DNA of 35,752 nucleotides from Microbacterium oxydans (lineage in GTDB: Bacteria; Actinomycetota; Actinomycetes; Actinomycetales; Microbacteriaceae). The stretch lies in assembly GCF_000956405.1 (NCBI RefSeq), contig NZ_JYIV01000009.1:1-35752 (forward strand), written 5' to 3'. Both the position numbers and the translations under genes were made by a program. Shown one piece after another: positions 15,252 through 23,030 of this stretch (position 1 is its first letter; each line of letters opens with the position of its first letter). The notes below the pieces were generated by a model. The model ran no database searches. It saw only the letters and a list, made by a program, of their open reading frames with translations, and was not told the DNA's origin.

Positions 15252-15986
15252 TCAGATGCCGACGACGCGGGGGCCGGAGGGAGCGTCCGGGATGGGGGTG
15301 GGAGCCGGAGGCGGCGGCGGCGCGAGTTCGCGCTGCGGCACACCGTGAGCCTCACGGTGCAGGCGCTCCATCCGGCTGTCGAGCTCTGCGGCGGCATCGG
15401 CGGCGTCCGAGAGACTGTCGACGAGATGCGAGGGCACTTGGTTGGAGAACTTGTAGTAGATCTTGTGCTCGAGGCTCGCCCAGAAGTCCATGGCTATCGT
15501 GCGGAACTGCACCTCGACCGGAACCGAGAGCGCGCCGGTCGACAGGAAGACGGGCACCTCGATGATCGCGTGCAGGCTCTTGTAGCCGTTGGCCTTCGGA
15601 TGGGCGATGTAGTCCTTCACCGTGCGCACGGTGACATCGTCCTGCGCGGTCAGCAGGTCGAACAGCCGGTACACGTCGGCGACGAAGCTGCACGTGACAC
15701 GCACGCCGGCGATGTCGGTGATGTCGGCACGGATGCGGTCGAAGTCAGGCTCGTCGATGCCCTTCCTGGCGAGCTTCTCGACGATGCTGTCGGGCGACTT
15801 CAGACGGCTCTTCACGTGCTCGATGGGGTTGTACGCGTGGTCGTGCGTGAACTCGTCGCGCAGGATCGAGATCTTCGTCTCGACCTCGCGCATCCCGAAC
15901 TCGTACTCGCGCAGGAACCGCTGCAGCTCGTCGCGCAGCTCGCGGGCCTGGTTGATCGTGTCCTCGGTGACGTGAACAGTCGTCAT
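15252..15986 (-). CDS. Small alarmone synthetase, RelA/SpoT-domain GTP pyrophosphokinase
   Basis: The 244-residue protein has only the synthetase domain of RelA/SpoT proteins and should make (p)ppGpp from ATP and GTP/GDP. Visible motifs are YNPIEHVKSRLKS, the catalytic-region ITDIAGVRVTC, the G-loop segment DYIAHPKANGYKSLH, and EVQFRTIAMDFWASLEHKIYYK. No HD hydrolase, TGS or ACT domain is present. The tail (about 220-244) is proline-rich. The ATG at 15986 follows a TAACGT hexamer by 7 nt, suggesting its own leaderless promoter. Confidence 0.92.
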   Translation of the reverse strand: MTTVHVTEDTINQARELRDELQRFLREYEFGMREVETKISILRDEFTHDHAYNPIEHVKSRLKSPDSIVEKLARKGIDEPDFDRIRADITDIAGVRVTCSFVADVYRLFDLLTAQDDVTVRTVKDYIAHPKANGYKSLHAIIEVPVFLSTGALSVPVEVQFRTIAMDFWASLEHKIYYKFSNQVPSHLVDSLSDAADAAAELDSRMERLHREAHGVPQRELAPPPPPAPTPIPDAPSGPRVVGI

Positions 15987-15993
15987 GCCTTCG

Positions 15994-15999
15994 ACGTTA
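15994..15999 (-). promoter_or_regulatory. -10 hexamer of the alarmone synthetase gene (leaderless)
   Basis: TAACGT on the minus strand ends 7 nt before the ATG at 15986. No Shine-Dalgarno is visible. Confidence 0.4.
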
Positions 16000-16093
16000 C
16001 GGCTTCGTGATCGGAAACCGCTGTGGATGCCCGATGTCCTTACGGTTCTCGAACGGGTTGACGCGGCCTCGGCCGCGGCCTAGAACGGAGCAC

Positions 16094-16456
16094 ATGACGA
16101 CAGCAGGCGAGAACTGGACCAGGGCCTACATCGAGGCGTGGCGGTCGAATGATCCGGAACGGATTGGGGCGCTCTTCACCGACGATGCGCACTACCTCAC
16201 GAGCCCCGACTCGCAGCCTCGGATCGGTCGCGAGGCGATCGTGTCCGGGTGGCTCGAGGACAGCGACGACCCGGGCACCTGGACCTTCGAGTGGGAGATC
16301 CTCTACGAGGTCGGCGACTTCGTGATCGTCCAGGGCCACACCCGGTACCCGGCCGAGCGCGACTACCTCAACCTCTGGATCATCCGGCTCGCACCCGACG
16401 GGAGTGCGACCGAATTCACCGAGTGGTACATGCCGCGCCCCCACACAGAGGGCTGA
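16094..16456 (+). CDS. NTF2/SnoaL-like small cone-fold protein
   Basis: The 120-residue protein follows the SnoaL/NTF2 pattern: an N-terminal helix (WTRAYIEAWRSNDPERIGALF), the TDDAHYLTSPDSQPRIGREAIVSGW segment, then strands (TWTFEWEILYEVGDFVIVQGHTRYP) and a short C-terminal strand (TEFTEWYMP). Such folds act as small isomerases, hydrolases or binding proteins; no specific reaction can be named. GGAG lies 4 nt before the ATG at 16094; the longer in-frame extension is low-complexity and unlikely to be translated. It is a single gene, convergent with the VanZ/RDD gene. Confidence 0.8.
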   Translation: MTTAGENWTRAYIEAWRSNDPERIGALFTDDAHYLTSPDSQPRIGREAIVSGWLEDSDDPGTWTFEWEILYEVGDFVIVQGHTRYPAERDYLNLWIIRLAPDGSATEFTEWYMPRPHTEG

Positions 16457-16479
16457 CTACCGGTCAGCAGGTTACGCCG

Positions 16480-17574
16480 TCACGCATCGCGCGGCGGGAG
16501 AGAGGAACCATTCATCGCCCGTGCATCCACCCTCGCATCGGCGAGCTGCTGCCCGGACACGACTCCCGGCAGTCCCCGACCGAGACGGGTGGTGAACAGC
16601 ATCACGACCGCCACGAGGATCAGGATCGAGCTGGCGAGGTCGAACAGGTTGCCACCCAGGGCGAGCGCGCTCAGGCCGCCGATGCCCCCGGCCCAGCGGA
16701 GCAGGCGGGCGAACGGAGCGGGCATCCGCGAGCCCGCATAGCGCAGCTGCACCGCGAAGTCTCCGACCGAGCGCCCGGTCGCCAGGATCAGCACCAGGAA
16801 CAACGCCGCGGGGACGACCCCTCCTGCCGTGGACGCGATCGACCCGTCGAGCACGGCAGCCCTGTCGCGCACGACGTACTCCAGCCACACCTGCACGGTC
16901 ACGCCGATGCCGGTGCTCAGGAATCCGTAGGCGAGGCCGTCGCACAGCATGGCGAGCGCACGACGCCCGCGGGTGACCGGACGCGGGAGGTCGGCGTCGG
17001 GGCTCGCCTTCGCACCCCGGAGCGTCCGCGGCACGACGAGCGCCAGGGTGCAGCCGACCACTGCTCCGAGGGTGTTCGTCATGAGGTCGCCGACGTCGAA
17101 GAAGCGGTAGGCGCACGGGTAGACGCCCCACACCCCGGTCAGCTGCGTCGTCTCGACCAGCAGCGACAGCCCGAACCCGGCGGCGAGCGCGGTCACCACA
17201 CCGCGCCCCGCGAGCACGCGCACGAAGAACCCGAGGGGGACGAACAACAGCACGTTGAAGACCAGCTGCAGCAGTGCTGGCTGGCGCAGGGGGTTGCCGG
17301 GCGCCGCGAAGGCCTTCTGCACATCGCGCACGACCGACATCGGATCGGTGATCGCGCCGACGCAGCGGATGGCGTCGGGGTCCGGCAACGGGAGCAGGGT
17401 GTAGGTCCAGATGGCCCAGAAGTAGATCAGCGCCGCGAGCCACAGCACGGTGCGACCGAGGCCGAGACGTCCGCGGCGGCGGTAGCTGATCGCCACGAAC
17501 GGCACGAACAGGAGGATGCCGAAAGCCACCCCTATCGCGATCGCGATGAATCCGAGCAGCACCTGATCTTCCAC
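16480..17574 (-). CDS. VanZ-like membrane protein with a C-terminal RDD-like domain
   Basis: The 364-residue polytopic protein carries a VanZ-like half (about 1-190) with FNVLLFVPLGFFVRVL, VETTQL and the family block FFDVGDLMTNTLGAVVG. The second half (about 205-340) has spans and the VGDFAVQLRYAG segment typical of RDD domains. The GTG start has a TACACT hexamer 8 nt upstream. It is divergent from the KimA-like gene and shares its heptamer array, which hints at K+/osmotic control. The biochemical role of either domain is not established. Confidence 0.83.
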   Translation of the reverse strand: MEDQVLLGFIAIAIGVAFGILLFVPFVAISYRRRGRLGLGRTVLWLAALIYFWAIWTYTLLPLPDPDAIRCVGAITDPMSVVRDVQKAFAAPGNPLRQPALLQLVFNVLLFVPLGFFVRVLAGRGVVTALAAGFGLSLLVETTQLTGVWGVYPCAYRFFDVGDLMTNTLGAVVGCTLALVVPRTLRGAKASPDADLPRPVTRGRRALAMLCDGLAYGFLSTGIGVTVQVWLEYVVRDRAAVLDGSIASTAGGVVPAALFLVLILATGRSVGDFAVQLRYAGSRMPAPFARLLRWAGGIGGLSALALGGNLFDLASSILILVAVVMLFTTRLGRGLPGVVSGQQLADARVDARAMNGSSLPPRDA

Positions 17575-17582
17575 CGCGTGCC

Positions 17583-17588
17583 AGTGTA
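17583..17588 (-). promoter_or_regulatory. -10 hexamer of the VanZ/RDD gene (leaderless)
   Basis: TACACT on the minus strand ends 8 nt before the GTG at 17574, next to the left edge of the heptamer array. Confidence 0.4.
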
Positions 17589-17596
17589 GCTTTGCC

Positions 17597-17658
17597 CGTA
17601 AGGATTCCGTGAGGAGCGCGCGATCCCACCGTAGGGATTCCGTGAGGATCGCGTGAGG
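17597..17658. promoter_or_regulatory. 11-bp-period array of CGTnAGG heptamers between vanZ-like and kimA-like genes
   Basis: CGTAAGG (17597), CGTGAGG (17608), CGTAGGG (17630), CGTGAGG (17641) and CGTGAGG (17652) all start on one 11-bp register; only the slot at 17619 is degenerate. Direct repeats about one helical turn apart are typical binding sites of OmpR/PhoB-family response regulators. The first two sites of the right-hand block recur upstream of the kdp operon (25397, 25408) at the same distance from the -10. KdpE, encoded in this window, is the natural candidate (inference). Confidence 0.65.
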
Positions 17659-17674
17659 ATGCCATCGGGAGGCG

Positions 17675-17680
17675 TAGTGT
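17675..17680 (+). promoter_or_regulatory. -10 hexamer of the kimA-like gene (leaderless)
   Basis: TAGTGT ends 8 nt before the GTG at 17689. The last heptamer (17652-17658) then falls about at the -35 position, as expected for an activator of the OmpR family. Confidence 0.5.
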
Positions 17681-17688
17681 CGCCGGAC

Positions 17689-19767
17689 GTGTCAGACGAA
17701 AACAGGGAGGGCGCGGACGCACCGCCACGCGCCAAACGCATCCTCATCGGCGAACCGCTGACGAGCCAGCAGGTCGACGACCAGCTGCTCCCGAAGCGGA
17801 TGGCGTTGCCCATCTTCGCGTCGGACGCTCTGAGCTCGGTCGCATACGCCCCCCAGGAACTCGTGATGATCCTGCTGATCGGCGGGCTCACCTTCCTGTC
17901 GTTCACGCCGCTCGTCGCCGGCGCCGTCGTGGTGCTGCTGGTCGTGGTCGTGCTCAGCTACCGTCAGCTGATCAAGGCGTACCCCTCAGGCGGCGGTGAC
18001 TACGAGGTCGCATCGAAGAACCTCGGCGAGATCCCGGGCGTGATCGTGGCGGCGGCCCTCCTGGTCGACTATGTGCTGACCGTGGCCGTGTCGGTCGCCT
18101 CCGGTGTCGACAACATCATCTCTGCGGTGCCGGGCCTCGACCCGTTCCGCGTGGAGCTCGCCGTCGGCTTCGTGATCCTCATCATCGTCGTGAACCTGCG
18201 CGGCGTGCGCGAGGCCTCCCTGGTGTTCGCGATCCCGACCTACGTGTTCATCGGCTCGGTCGGCATCATGATCGTCACCGGCCTCATCCGCACCTTCCTC
18301 GGCGACGCACCTGTGGCATCGAGCCACGATTTCAGCGTGCAGGCGGAGAGCCTCGGCCAGGCGGCCGTGATCCTCCTGATCCTGCGCGCGTTCTCGAGCG
18401 GATGCTCGGCCCTCACCGGTGTCGAGGCCGTCTCGAACGGGGTGCCGGCCTTCCGCGCCCCGAAGATCCGCAACGCCCAGTCGACCCTCGTGCTGATGGG
18501 CAGCATCGCCGCGTGCCTGTTCGCCGGCCTGACCGCGCTCGCCCTCATCACGGGTGTGCACTACGCCGAGAACCCGTGCGACCTGGTCGGCTTCGACTGC
18601 ACGAACCCGCAGCCGAGCCTGATGGCACAGATCGCGGCGGCGACGTTCGGCGGGGGCAGCATCCCCTTCTTCATCATCCAGGCCGCGACCGCGTGCGTGC
18701 TGCTGCTCGCGGCGAACACCGCGTTCAACGGCTTCCCGCTGCTGGGTGCCGTGCTCGCACGCGACGGCTACGCCCCCAAGTCGCTCAACACCCGCGGTGA
18801 CCGTCTGGTGTTCTCCAACGGCATGATCCTGCTCGGCATCGGCGCCATCGTCGTGCTCCTGGTGTTCCAGGCGAAGCTGACCACGCTCATCCAGCTGTAC
18901 ATCATCGGGGTGTTCGTGTCGTTCTCGCTCGGCCAGATCGGCATGGTGCGGCACTGGCGACGCGTGCTGCGAGGTCCCGCGGAAGACCGGGCAGGCTCGG
19001 GAATCGACGGCGCCTCGGCCGCCGACCGTCGCTCGGCGAAGGTCGGGCTCATCATCAACTCGACCGGTGCCGTGATGACCGTGCTCGTGCTCGTCATCGT
19101 GACGATCACGAAGTTCACGCACGGCGCCTACCTGGTGTTCTTCGCGATCCCGATCCTCGCCTTCCTGATGCTGGGCGTGAAGCGGTACTACCGCGATGTC
19201 GAGCACGAGATCGCGATCGACGACACCACGAAGTTCGGTGCGACCGGCGACCTGGCGATCGTTCTCGTCAACCGCCTGCAGAAGCCCGTCGTGAAGGCCA
19301 TCGACTACGCCATCGCAGCGAAGCACGGCAAGACCCTCGCGGTGCACGTGGCCGTGGCGTCCGACGACGCGGCGCAACTGCAGAAGGACTGGGCCGACCA
19401 CCTGGTGCCGATCCCGCTCGTGATCGTCGAGTCGCCGTATCGCTCGTTCGCTCAGCCGGTGACGCAGTTCATCAAGCAGTATCGAGAGAAGCACGGCTCG
19501 TCGGTCGTGACCGTGTACCTGCCGCAGTACATCGTGGGGCACTGGTGGGAGTCCTTCCTGCACAACCGTCGCGCCCGTCGCCTCGCCAACCAGCTCATGC
19601 TCGTGCACGGGGTGTCGATCACGCTGGTGCCGTGGCTGCTCGATTCGTCGGAGCTCATCTACGGTCGCCGTTCCCGCCCGCTGCCCGGTCAGGAGCGTGC
19701 CGGTCGCCCTGTGGTCGTCAGCGGTCGCCGCGCGCACCGGCCCGCCGGTCCGCCGCAGGAGGAGTGA
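17689..19767 (+). CDS. kimA: KimA-family potassium importer (APC superfamily)
   Basis: The 692-residue protein begins with KRILIGEPLTSQQ and LPIFASDALSSVAYAPQE, continues with LSYRQLIKAYPSGGGDYEVASKNLGE and LVDYVLTVAVSVASG, and has SSGCSALTGVEAVSNGVPAFR. All closely match what I recall of Bacillus subtilis KimA (YdaO), a proton-coupled K+ importer inhibited by c-di-AMP. About 12 membrane spans are followed by a cytoplasmic C-terminal domain (about 540-692). Starts are uncertain: GTG 17689 fits a leaderless transcript, GTG 17677 has GGGAGG 4 nt upstream, and ATG 17659 overlaps the array. Databases may label it simply an amino-acid permease. A second K+ system, kdp, lies 6 kb away. Confidence 0.88.
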   Translation: MSDENREGADAPPRAKRILIGEPLTSQQVDDQLLPKRMALPIFASDALSSVAYAPQELVMILLIGGLTFLSFTPLVAGAVVVLLVVVVLSYRQLIKAYPSGGGDYEVASKNLGEIPGVIVAAALLVDYVLTVAVSVASGVDNIISAVPGLDPFRVELAVGFVILIIVVNLRGVREASLVFAIPTYVFIGSVGIMIVTGLIRTFLGDAPVASSHDFSVQAESLGQAAVILLILRAFSSGCSALTGVEAVSNGVPAFRAPKIRNAQSTLVLMGSIAACLFAGLTALALITGVHYAENPCDLVGFDCTNPQPSLMAQIAAATFGGGSIPFFIIQAATACVLLLAANTAFNGFPLLGAVLARDGYAPKSLNTRGDRLVFSNGMILLGIGAIVVLLVFQAKLTTLIQLYIIGVFVSFSLGQIGMVRHWRRVLRGPAEDRAGSGIDGASAADRRSAKVGLIINSTGAVMTVLVLVIVTITKFTHGAYLVFFAIPILAFLMLGVKRYYRDVEHEIAIDDTTKFGATGDLAIVLVNRLQKPVVKAIDYAIAAKHGKTLAVHVAVASDDAAQLQKDWADHLVPIPLVIVESPYRSFAQPVTQFIKQYREKHGSSVVTVYLPQYIVGHWWESFLHNRRARRLANQLMLVHGVSITLVPWLLDSSELIYGRRSRPLPGQERAGRPVVVSGRRAHRPAGPPQEE

Positions 19768-19808
19768 CGAAACGTGAACTCTTCGGGGCGGATCGCGCAA
19801 GACAGAGT

Positions 19809-19937
19809 ATGAGCACTCTCGACGACGCGATCTTCCGCCCTGCCCTCGACCCTGCCTCCGTCTCGCTCCCGCAGACGATCCAGGTGGATCTCACCTGGCT
19901 GTGGGCCGACCTCGGCGCGCGGCCCGAACAGCACTGA
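19809..19937 (+). CDS. Possible 42-residue small protein
   Basis: An ATG at 19809 opens a 42-codon frame (MSTLDDAIFRPALDPAS, ending DLGARPEQH) that fills the gap between kimA and the convergent mocR gene. It has no signal peptide or membrane span. No good Shine-Dalgarno or -10 is seen. It could be a real small protein or a chance frame. Confidence 0.3.
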   Translation: MSTLDDAIFRPALDPASVSLPQTIQVDLTWLWADLGARPEQH

Positions 19938-19944
19938 GCACCGC

Positions 19945-21351
19945 TCAGGACTCTTCGAGCACGGCGCCCAGGATGGCTGCGGCCTCGGCGAAGTGGGACG
20001 GGTCGGCGTTGGCGTAGTTGAGGCGCACGTAGGCACCGGAGGGTTCGGCCGGGAACCACTCAGACCCCGGCGCGATGATGAGCCCGCGCACCTCGCACTC
20101 GCGCACGACCTGCAGGACATCCGTCCCGTCGGGCAGCCGCACCCACAGGTTGAGGCCGCCCGCAGGGACGCTCTCCACGTGCGCGGAGGGTGCGTGCGTC
20201 GCGAGGCTCGCGATCAGCAGGTCGCGGCGTGCGCGGAGGTGCTCGCGGAATCCGCGCAGGTGCGTGCGCCACGCGGGCTGTGTAACCACGTCGAGCGCGG
20301 CGGCCTGCAGCAGCCCGCTCACGTACATGGATTCGGCCGCGCGGTCGGCGAGGATGCGATCCCGTGCCGGGCCGCGGGCGATCACGGCGGCGACGCGCAG
20401 GGCGGGCGAGGCGCTCTTGGTGAGCGAGCGCAGGTAGACCACGTGGCCGTCGTCGTCGGACGCGGCGATCGGACGCGGGTCGGCGTCGATCCCCAGGTCG
20501 TGCGCCCAGTCGTCTTCGATCAGGAAGGCCCCGTGGCGGCGGACCGTCTCGAGCACGGCTTCCCGCGTCGCGGGCGGCCAGTGCGCGCCGGTCGGATTCG
20601 CGAACGTCGGCTGCGCGTAGAACGCCCGTGCCCCGGTCTGGGCGAACGCCCGCTCGACGTCTTCCGGATCGGGGCCGTGCGCACCCGAGGAGACCGGCAC
20701 CAGCGTCACCCCGGCCTGGGCGGCGGCGAGCAGCGCCCCCCAGTAGGTCGGCGACTCGATCAGCAACGGCTGGCCGACGCCCACGACTGCACGGAAGATG
20801 GAACTCAGACCGCTCTGACTGCCCGAGATGATCAGGGCGTCCCGCGCAGAGGCCGGGGTGATGCCGACGGGAGCGGCGGATGCGAGCTCCCCCGCGAACC
20901 AGGCCTGCAGCTCGGGAAGACCGGCGGCGGGAGAACGGGTGAGTGCCGCGTCCGAGCGGGCCGCGCGCACGAGCGCCTGGCGCACGAGCCGCCCCGGCAA
21001 CAGGTCGACCGCGGGGTAGCCCGAGTGCATGCCGATCGCGTCGGGAGCGACAGTGCGCTGCGTCGACGACAGGCCGACGAGGCCAGCGGGCGCCGTCCCG
21101 AGGGCGGCCGTCTGCCACCCGTAGTCGACCGAGCGGGGCGCACGCGCGGAGCGGACGAACGTGCCTGCCCCGGGTCTCGACTCGACCAGACCGAGCCGGA
21201 CGAGCTGCTGCATCGCCTTCTGCACGGTCACCGGGCTCGCCCCGTACTCCGCCATGAGCGCCCGGTTCGACGGCACCCGTGCACCGGGCGACGCGGAGGT
21301 GATCCACTCCCGCACCCCTGCGACGATGCGGCCACTGCTATCCTGACTCAT
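19945..21351 (-). CDS. MocR-family regulator (GntR wHTH fused to a type I aminotransferase fold)
   Basis: The 468-residue protein has an N-terminal winged HTH (about 10-70: SNRALMAEYGASPVTVQKAMQQLVRLGLVESRPGAGTF) and a C-terminal fold-type-I PLP domain (about 110-468), including ESPTYWGALLAAAQAG, YAQPTFANPTGAHW, EDDWAHDLG and the PLP lysine in RSLTKSASPALRV. MocR proteins usually control an adjacent divergent gene in response to PLP or an amine; here that is the DMT exporter. The ATG at 21351 follows TACTGT by 8 nt, so it may be leaderless. Its first codon overlaps that of the divergent gene. Confidence 0.9.
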   Translation of the reverse strand: MSQDSSGRIVAGVREWITSASPGARVPSNRALMAEYGASPVTVQKAMQQLVRLGLVESRPGAGTFVRSARAPRSVDYGWQTAALGTAPAGLVGLSSTQRTVAPDAIGMHSGYPAVDLLPGRLVRQALVRAARSDAALTRSPAAGLPELQAWFAGELASAAPVGITPASARDALIISGSQSGLSSIFRAVVGVGQPLLIESPTYWGALLAAAQAGVTLVPVSSGAHGPDPEDVERAFAQTGARAFYAQPTFANPTGAHWPPATREAVLETVRRHGAFLIEDDWAHDLGIDADPRPIAASDDDGHVVYLRSLTKSASPALRVAAVIARGPARDRILADRAAESMYVSGLLQAAALDVVTQPAWRTHLRGFREHLRARRDLLIASLATHAPSAHVESVPAGGLNLWVRLPDGTDVLQVVRECEVRGLIIAPGSEWFPAEPSGAYVRLNYANADPSHFAEAAAILGAVLEES

Positions 21352-21397
21352 GAAAGTAGACAGTAGCGTTATCGCATCGCGATCAACAGTGCTATCC
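21333..21397. promoter_or_regulatory. Interleaved divergent promoters and a direct repeat at the mocR/DMT junction
   Basis: CASTGCTATCC occurs twice in the same orientation, at 21333-21343 and 21387-21397, 54 bp apart; paired direct repeats are usual MocR-type operators (GabR, PdxR). TATCCT (21339-21344, plus) lies 5 nt before the ATG at 21350, and TACTGT (complement of 21360-21365) lies 8 nt before the ATG at 21351. If both are used, each promoter lies inside the other gene's coding sequence. Confidence 0.45.
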
Positions 21398-22306
21398 ACC
21401 CGGGCCGGCCGCTGGTGGGGGCTCCTGGGCGTTCTCGCCTTCTCCTTCACTCTGCCGTTCACACGGATCGCGATCGGCGGGCTGTCACCGCTCTTCATCG
21501 GCTCCGGCCGTGCGGTCATCGCCGCCCTCCTCGCCGGGATCGCCCTGGTCGCGACCCGTCAACGGATACCGACCGGAGCGCAATGGGGACGCCTCGCGAT
21601 CGTCGCCGGCGGAGTGGTGGCCGGATTCCCCCTGCTGACCTCGTTCGCGATGACCACGACTCCCGCCAGCCACGGCGCGGTCGTGATCGGACTGCTTCCC
21701 GCTGCGACCGCGGTCGCCGTTGTGCTCCGCACCGGGGAACGCCCCGCCCCATCCTTCTGGGTGTTCGCGGTGCTCGGCGCCGTCGCCGCCGTCGTCTTCG
21801 CCGCGCTGCAGAACGGTGGACTCGGCGCCCTCACCGGTGCCGACCTGCTGCTGTTCGGAGCCGTCGTCGCCGCGGCGATCGGATACGCGGAGGGAGGGCT
21901 GCTCGCCCGCGAACTCGGCTCCTGGCAGACCATCTCCTGGGCGCTGATCGTCGCTGCTCCGCTGATGGCCGCACTGACCGTGGTGGCGGCGGTCCAGCAG
22001 CCTCCCGCGGCGACTCCCGTGCAGTGGCTGGCGTTCGCATACCTCGCCGCGGTGAGCATGTTCCTCGGCTTCTTCGCCTGGTACCGCGGCCTCGCGATCG
22101 GTCCGATGGCACAGGTGAGCCAGATCCAGCTCGTCCAGCCCGTGATGAGCATCGCCTGGGCCGCGCTCCTGCTGCGCGAGCCGATCGGCTGGGCCACCGC
22201 GGTCGGCGGGCTCGCCGTGATCGCCTGCGCCGCGCTCGCGGTGCGCACGCGACTCGCCACCGACCGGACAACCAGCCAGACGAGAACCCACACGAAGGAA
22301 TCCTGA
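21350..22306 (+). CDS. EamA/DMT-family transporter
   Basis: The 318-residue protein has about ten membrane spans in two similar halves, starting at RWWGLLGVLAFSFTLPFTRIAI, with the end-of-half pattern SQIQLVQPVMSIAWAALLLREPIGWATAVGG typical of EamA exporters. The substrate is not predictable; partners of MocR regulators often export amino acids or related metabolites. The ATG at 21350 is two bases offset from the mocR start on the other strand. A GTG at 21389 is a possible shorter start that keeps all spans. The stop overlaps the next ATG by one base (TGATG). Confidence 0.88.
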   Translation: MKVDSSVIASRSTVLSTRAGRWWGLLGVLAFSFTLPFTRIAIGGLSPLFIGSGRAVIAALLAGIALVATRQRIPTGAQWGRLAIVAGGVVAGFPLLTSFAMTTTPASHGAVVIGLLPAATAVAVVLRTGERPAPSFWVFAVLGAVAAVVFAALQNGGLGALTGADLLLFGAVVAAAIGYAEGGLLARELGSWQTISWALIVAAPLMAALTVVAAVQQPPAATPVQWLAFAYLAAVSMFLGFFAWYRGLAIGPMAQVSQIQLVQPVMSIAWAALLLREPIGWATAVGGLAVIACAALAVRTRLATDRTTSQTRTHTKES

Positions 22307-22914
22307 TGCGTCACACGCCCCGCTACCTGATGACCGACCCCGACGAGGTCAAACGACTCATCCGCGGCAACCCGTGGGCGACGTTCGTCTCCCCGACACG
22401 CACCGGACTCGTCGCCTCGCACTACCCCGCGCTGCTGGTCGAGGACGAGGACGACATCGTGATCGCCAGTCACTTCGGCCGGCCCGACGAGCAGCTCCAC
22501 GAACTCGGTGAGCACGAGGTGCTCGTGATCATCCAGGGACCACACGACTACGTGTCGCCGAGCTTGTATGCGCCCGGCGACCTGGTGCCGACCTGGAACC
22601 ACGTCACCGCGCACCTGTACGGCATCCCCGAGATCCTGAGCGAGGAGGAGAACTACGCCATGCTGACGCGGTTGACCGACCGTTTCGAGGACCACCGGGC
22701 GCACGGCCGCCATCTGTCGGAAGACGAGGAGGGCACGCGACGAGCGGCCAAGGGGACGGTCGGCCTGCGGATGCGCGTCGACCGGTTCGACGCCCGCGCC
22801 AAGCTCAGCCAGAACAAGTCACCCGAGGTGCGCGAGAACATCACCGCGCGGTTCGCCGAGACCAATGCCGCCCTCGCGGCCGAGATGCGTCGCGTCGGCG
22901 AAGCTCAGCACTGA
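22306..22914 (+). CDS. PaiB-like FMN-binding split-barrel protein
   Basis: The 202-residue protein matches the PaiB family of flavin-binding split-barrel proteins. It starts MRHTPRYLMTDPDEVKRLIRGNPWATFVS and contains ASHFGRPDEQL, VSPSLYA, PTWNHVTAHLYG and the C-terminal basic block ARAKLSQNKSPEVREN. PaiB is described as a negative regulator in Bacillus, but the biochemical role is open. It overlaps the DMT gene stop by 1 bp and is probably co-transcribed. GAAGGA upstream is a plausible ribosome site. Confidence 0.88.
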   Translation: MRHTPRYLMTDPDEVKRLIRGNPWATFVSPTRTGLVASHYPALLVEDEDDIVIASHFGRPDEQLHELGEHEVLVIIQGPHDYVSPSLYAPGDLVPTWNHVTAHLYGIPEILSEEENYAMLTRLTDRFEDHRAHGRHLSEDEEGTRRAAKGTVGLRMRVDRFDARAKLSQNKSPEVRENITARFAETNAALAAEMRRVGEAQH

Positions 22915-23030
22915 CCTGCCGTGACACTAGTCACCCCAGGTCGTGACGGCGCGACACTTCCCGGCAGGAGCAGGGTCGGATGGACTGGATCTCAGACGCG
23001 GAACCCCTCCGCCGATCGAGAAAGAGCACC

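Noticed and set aside
17597..17658. A c-di-AMP (ydaO-type) riboswitch upstream of the KimA-like gene
   Set aside because: Considered because KimA is riboswitch-controlled in Bacillus. The region is a short repeat array with a start codon right after it, leaving no room for the riboswitch fold.
17986..19800. A 604-codon open frame antisense to the KimA-like gene
   Set aside because: Low-complexity His/Arg/Glu-rich shadow; the KimA-like protein opposite is unmistakable.
22921..22934. GTGACACTAGTCAC near-palindrome after the PaiB-like gene
   Set aside because: Short 5-bp arms with a 4-bp core; too weak to claim as an operator without conservation data.
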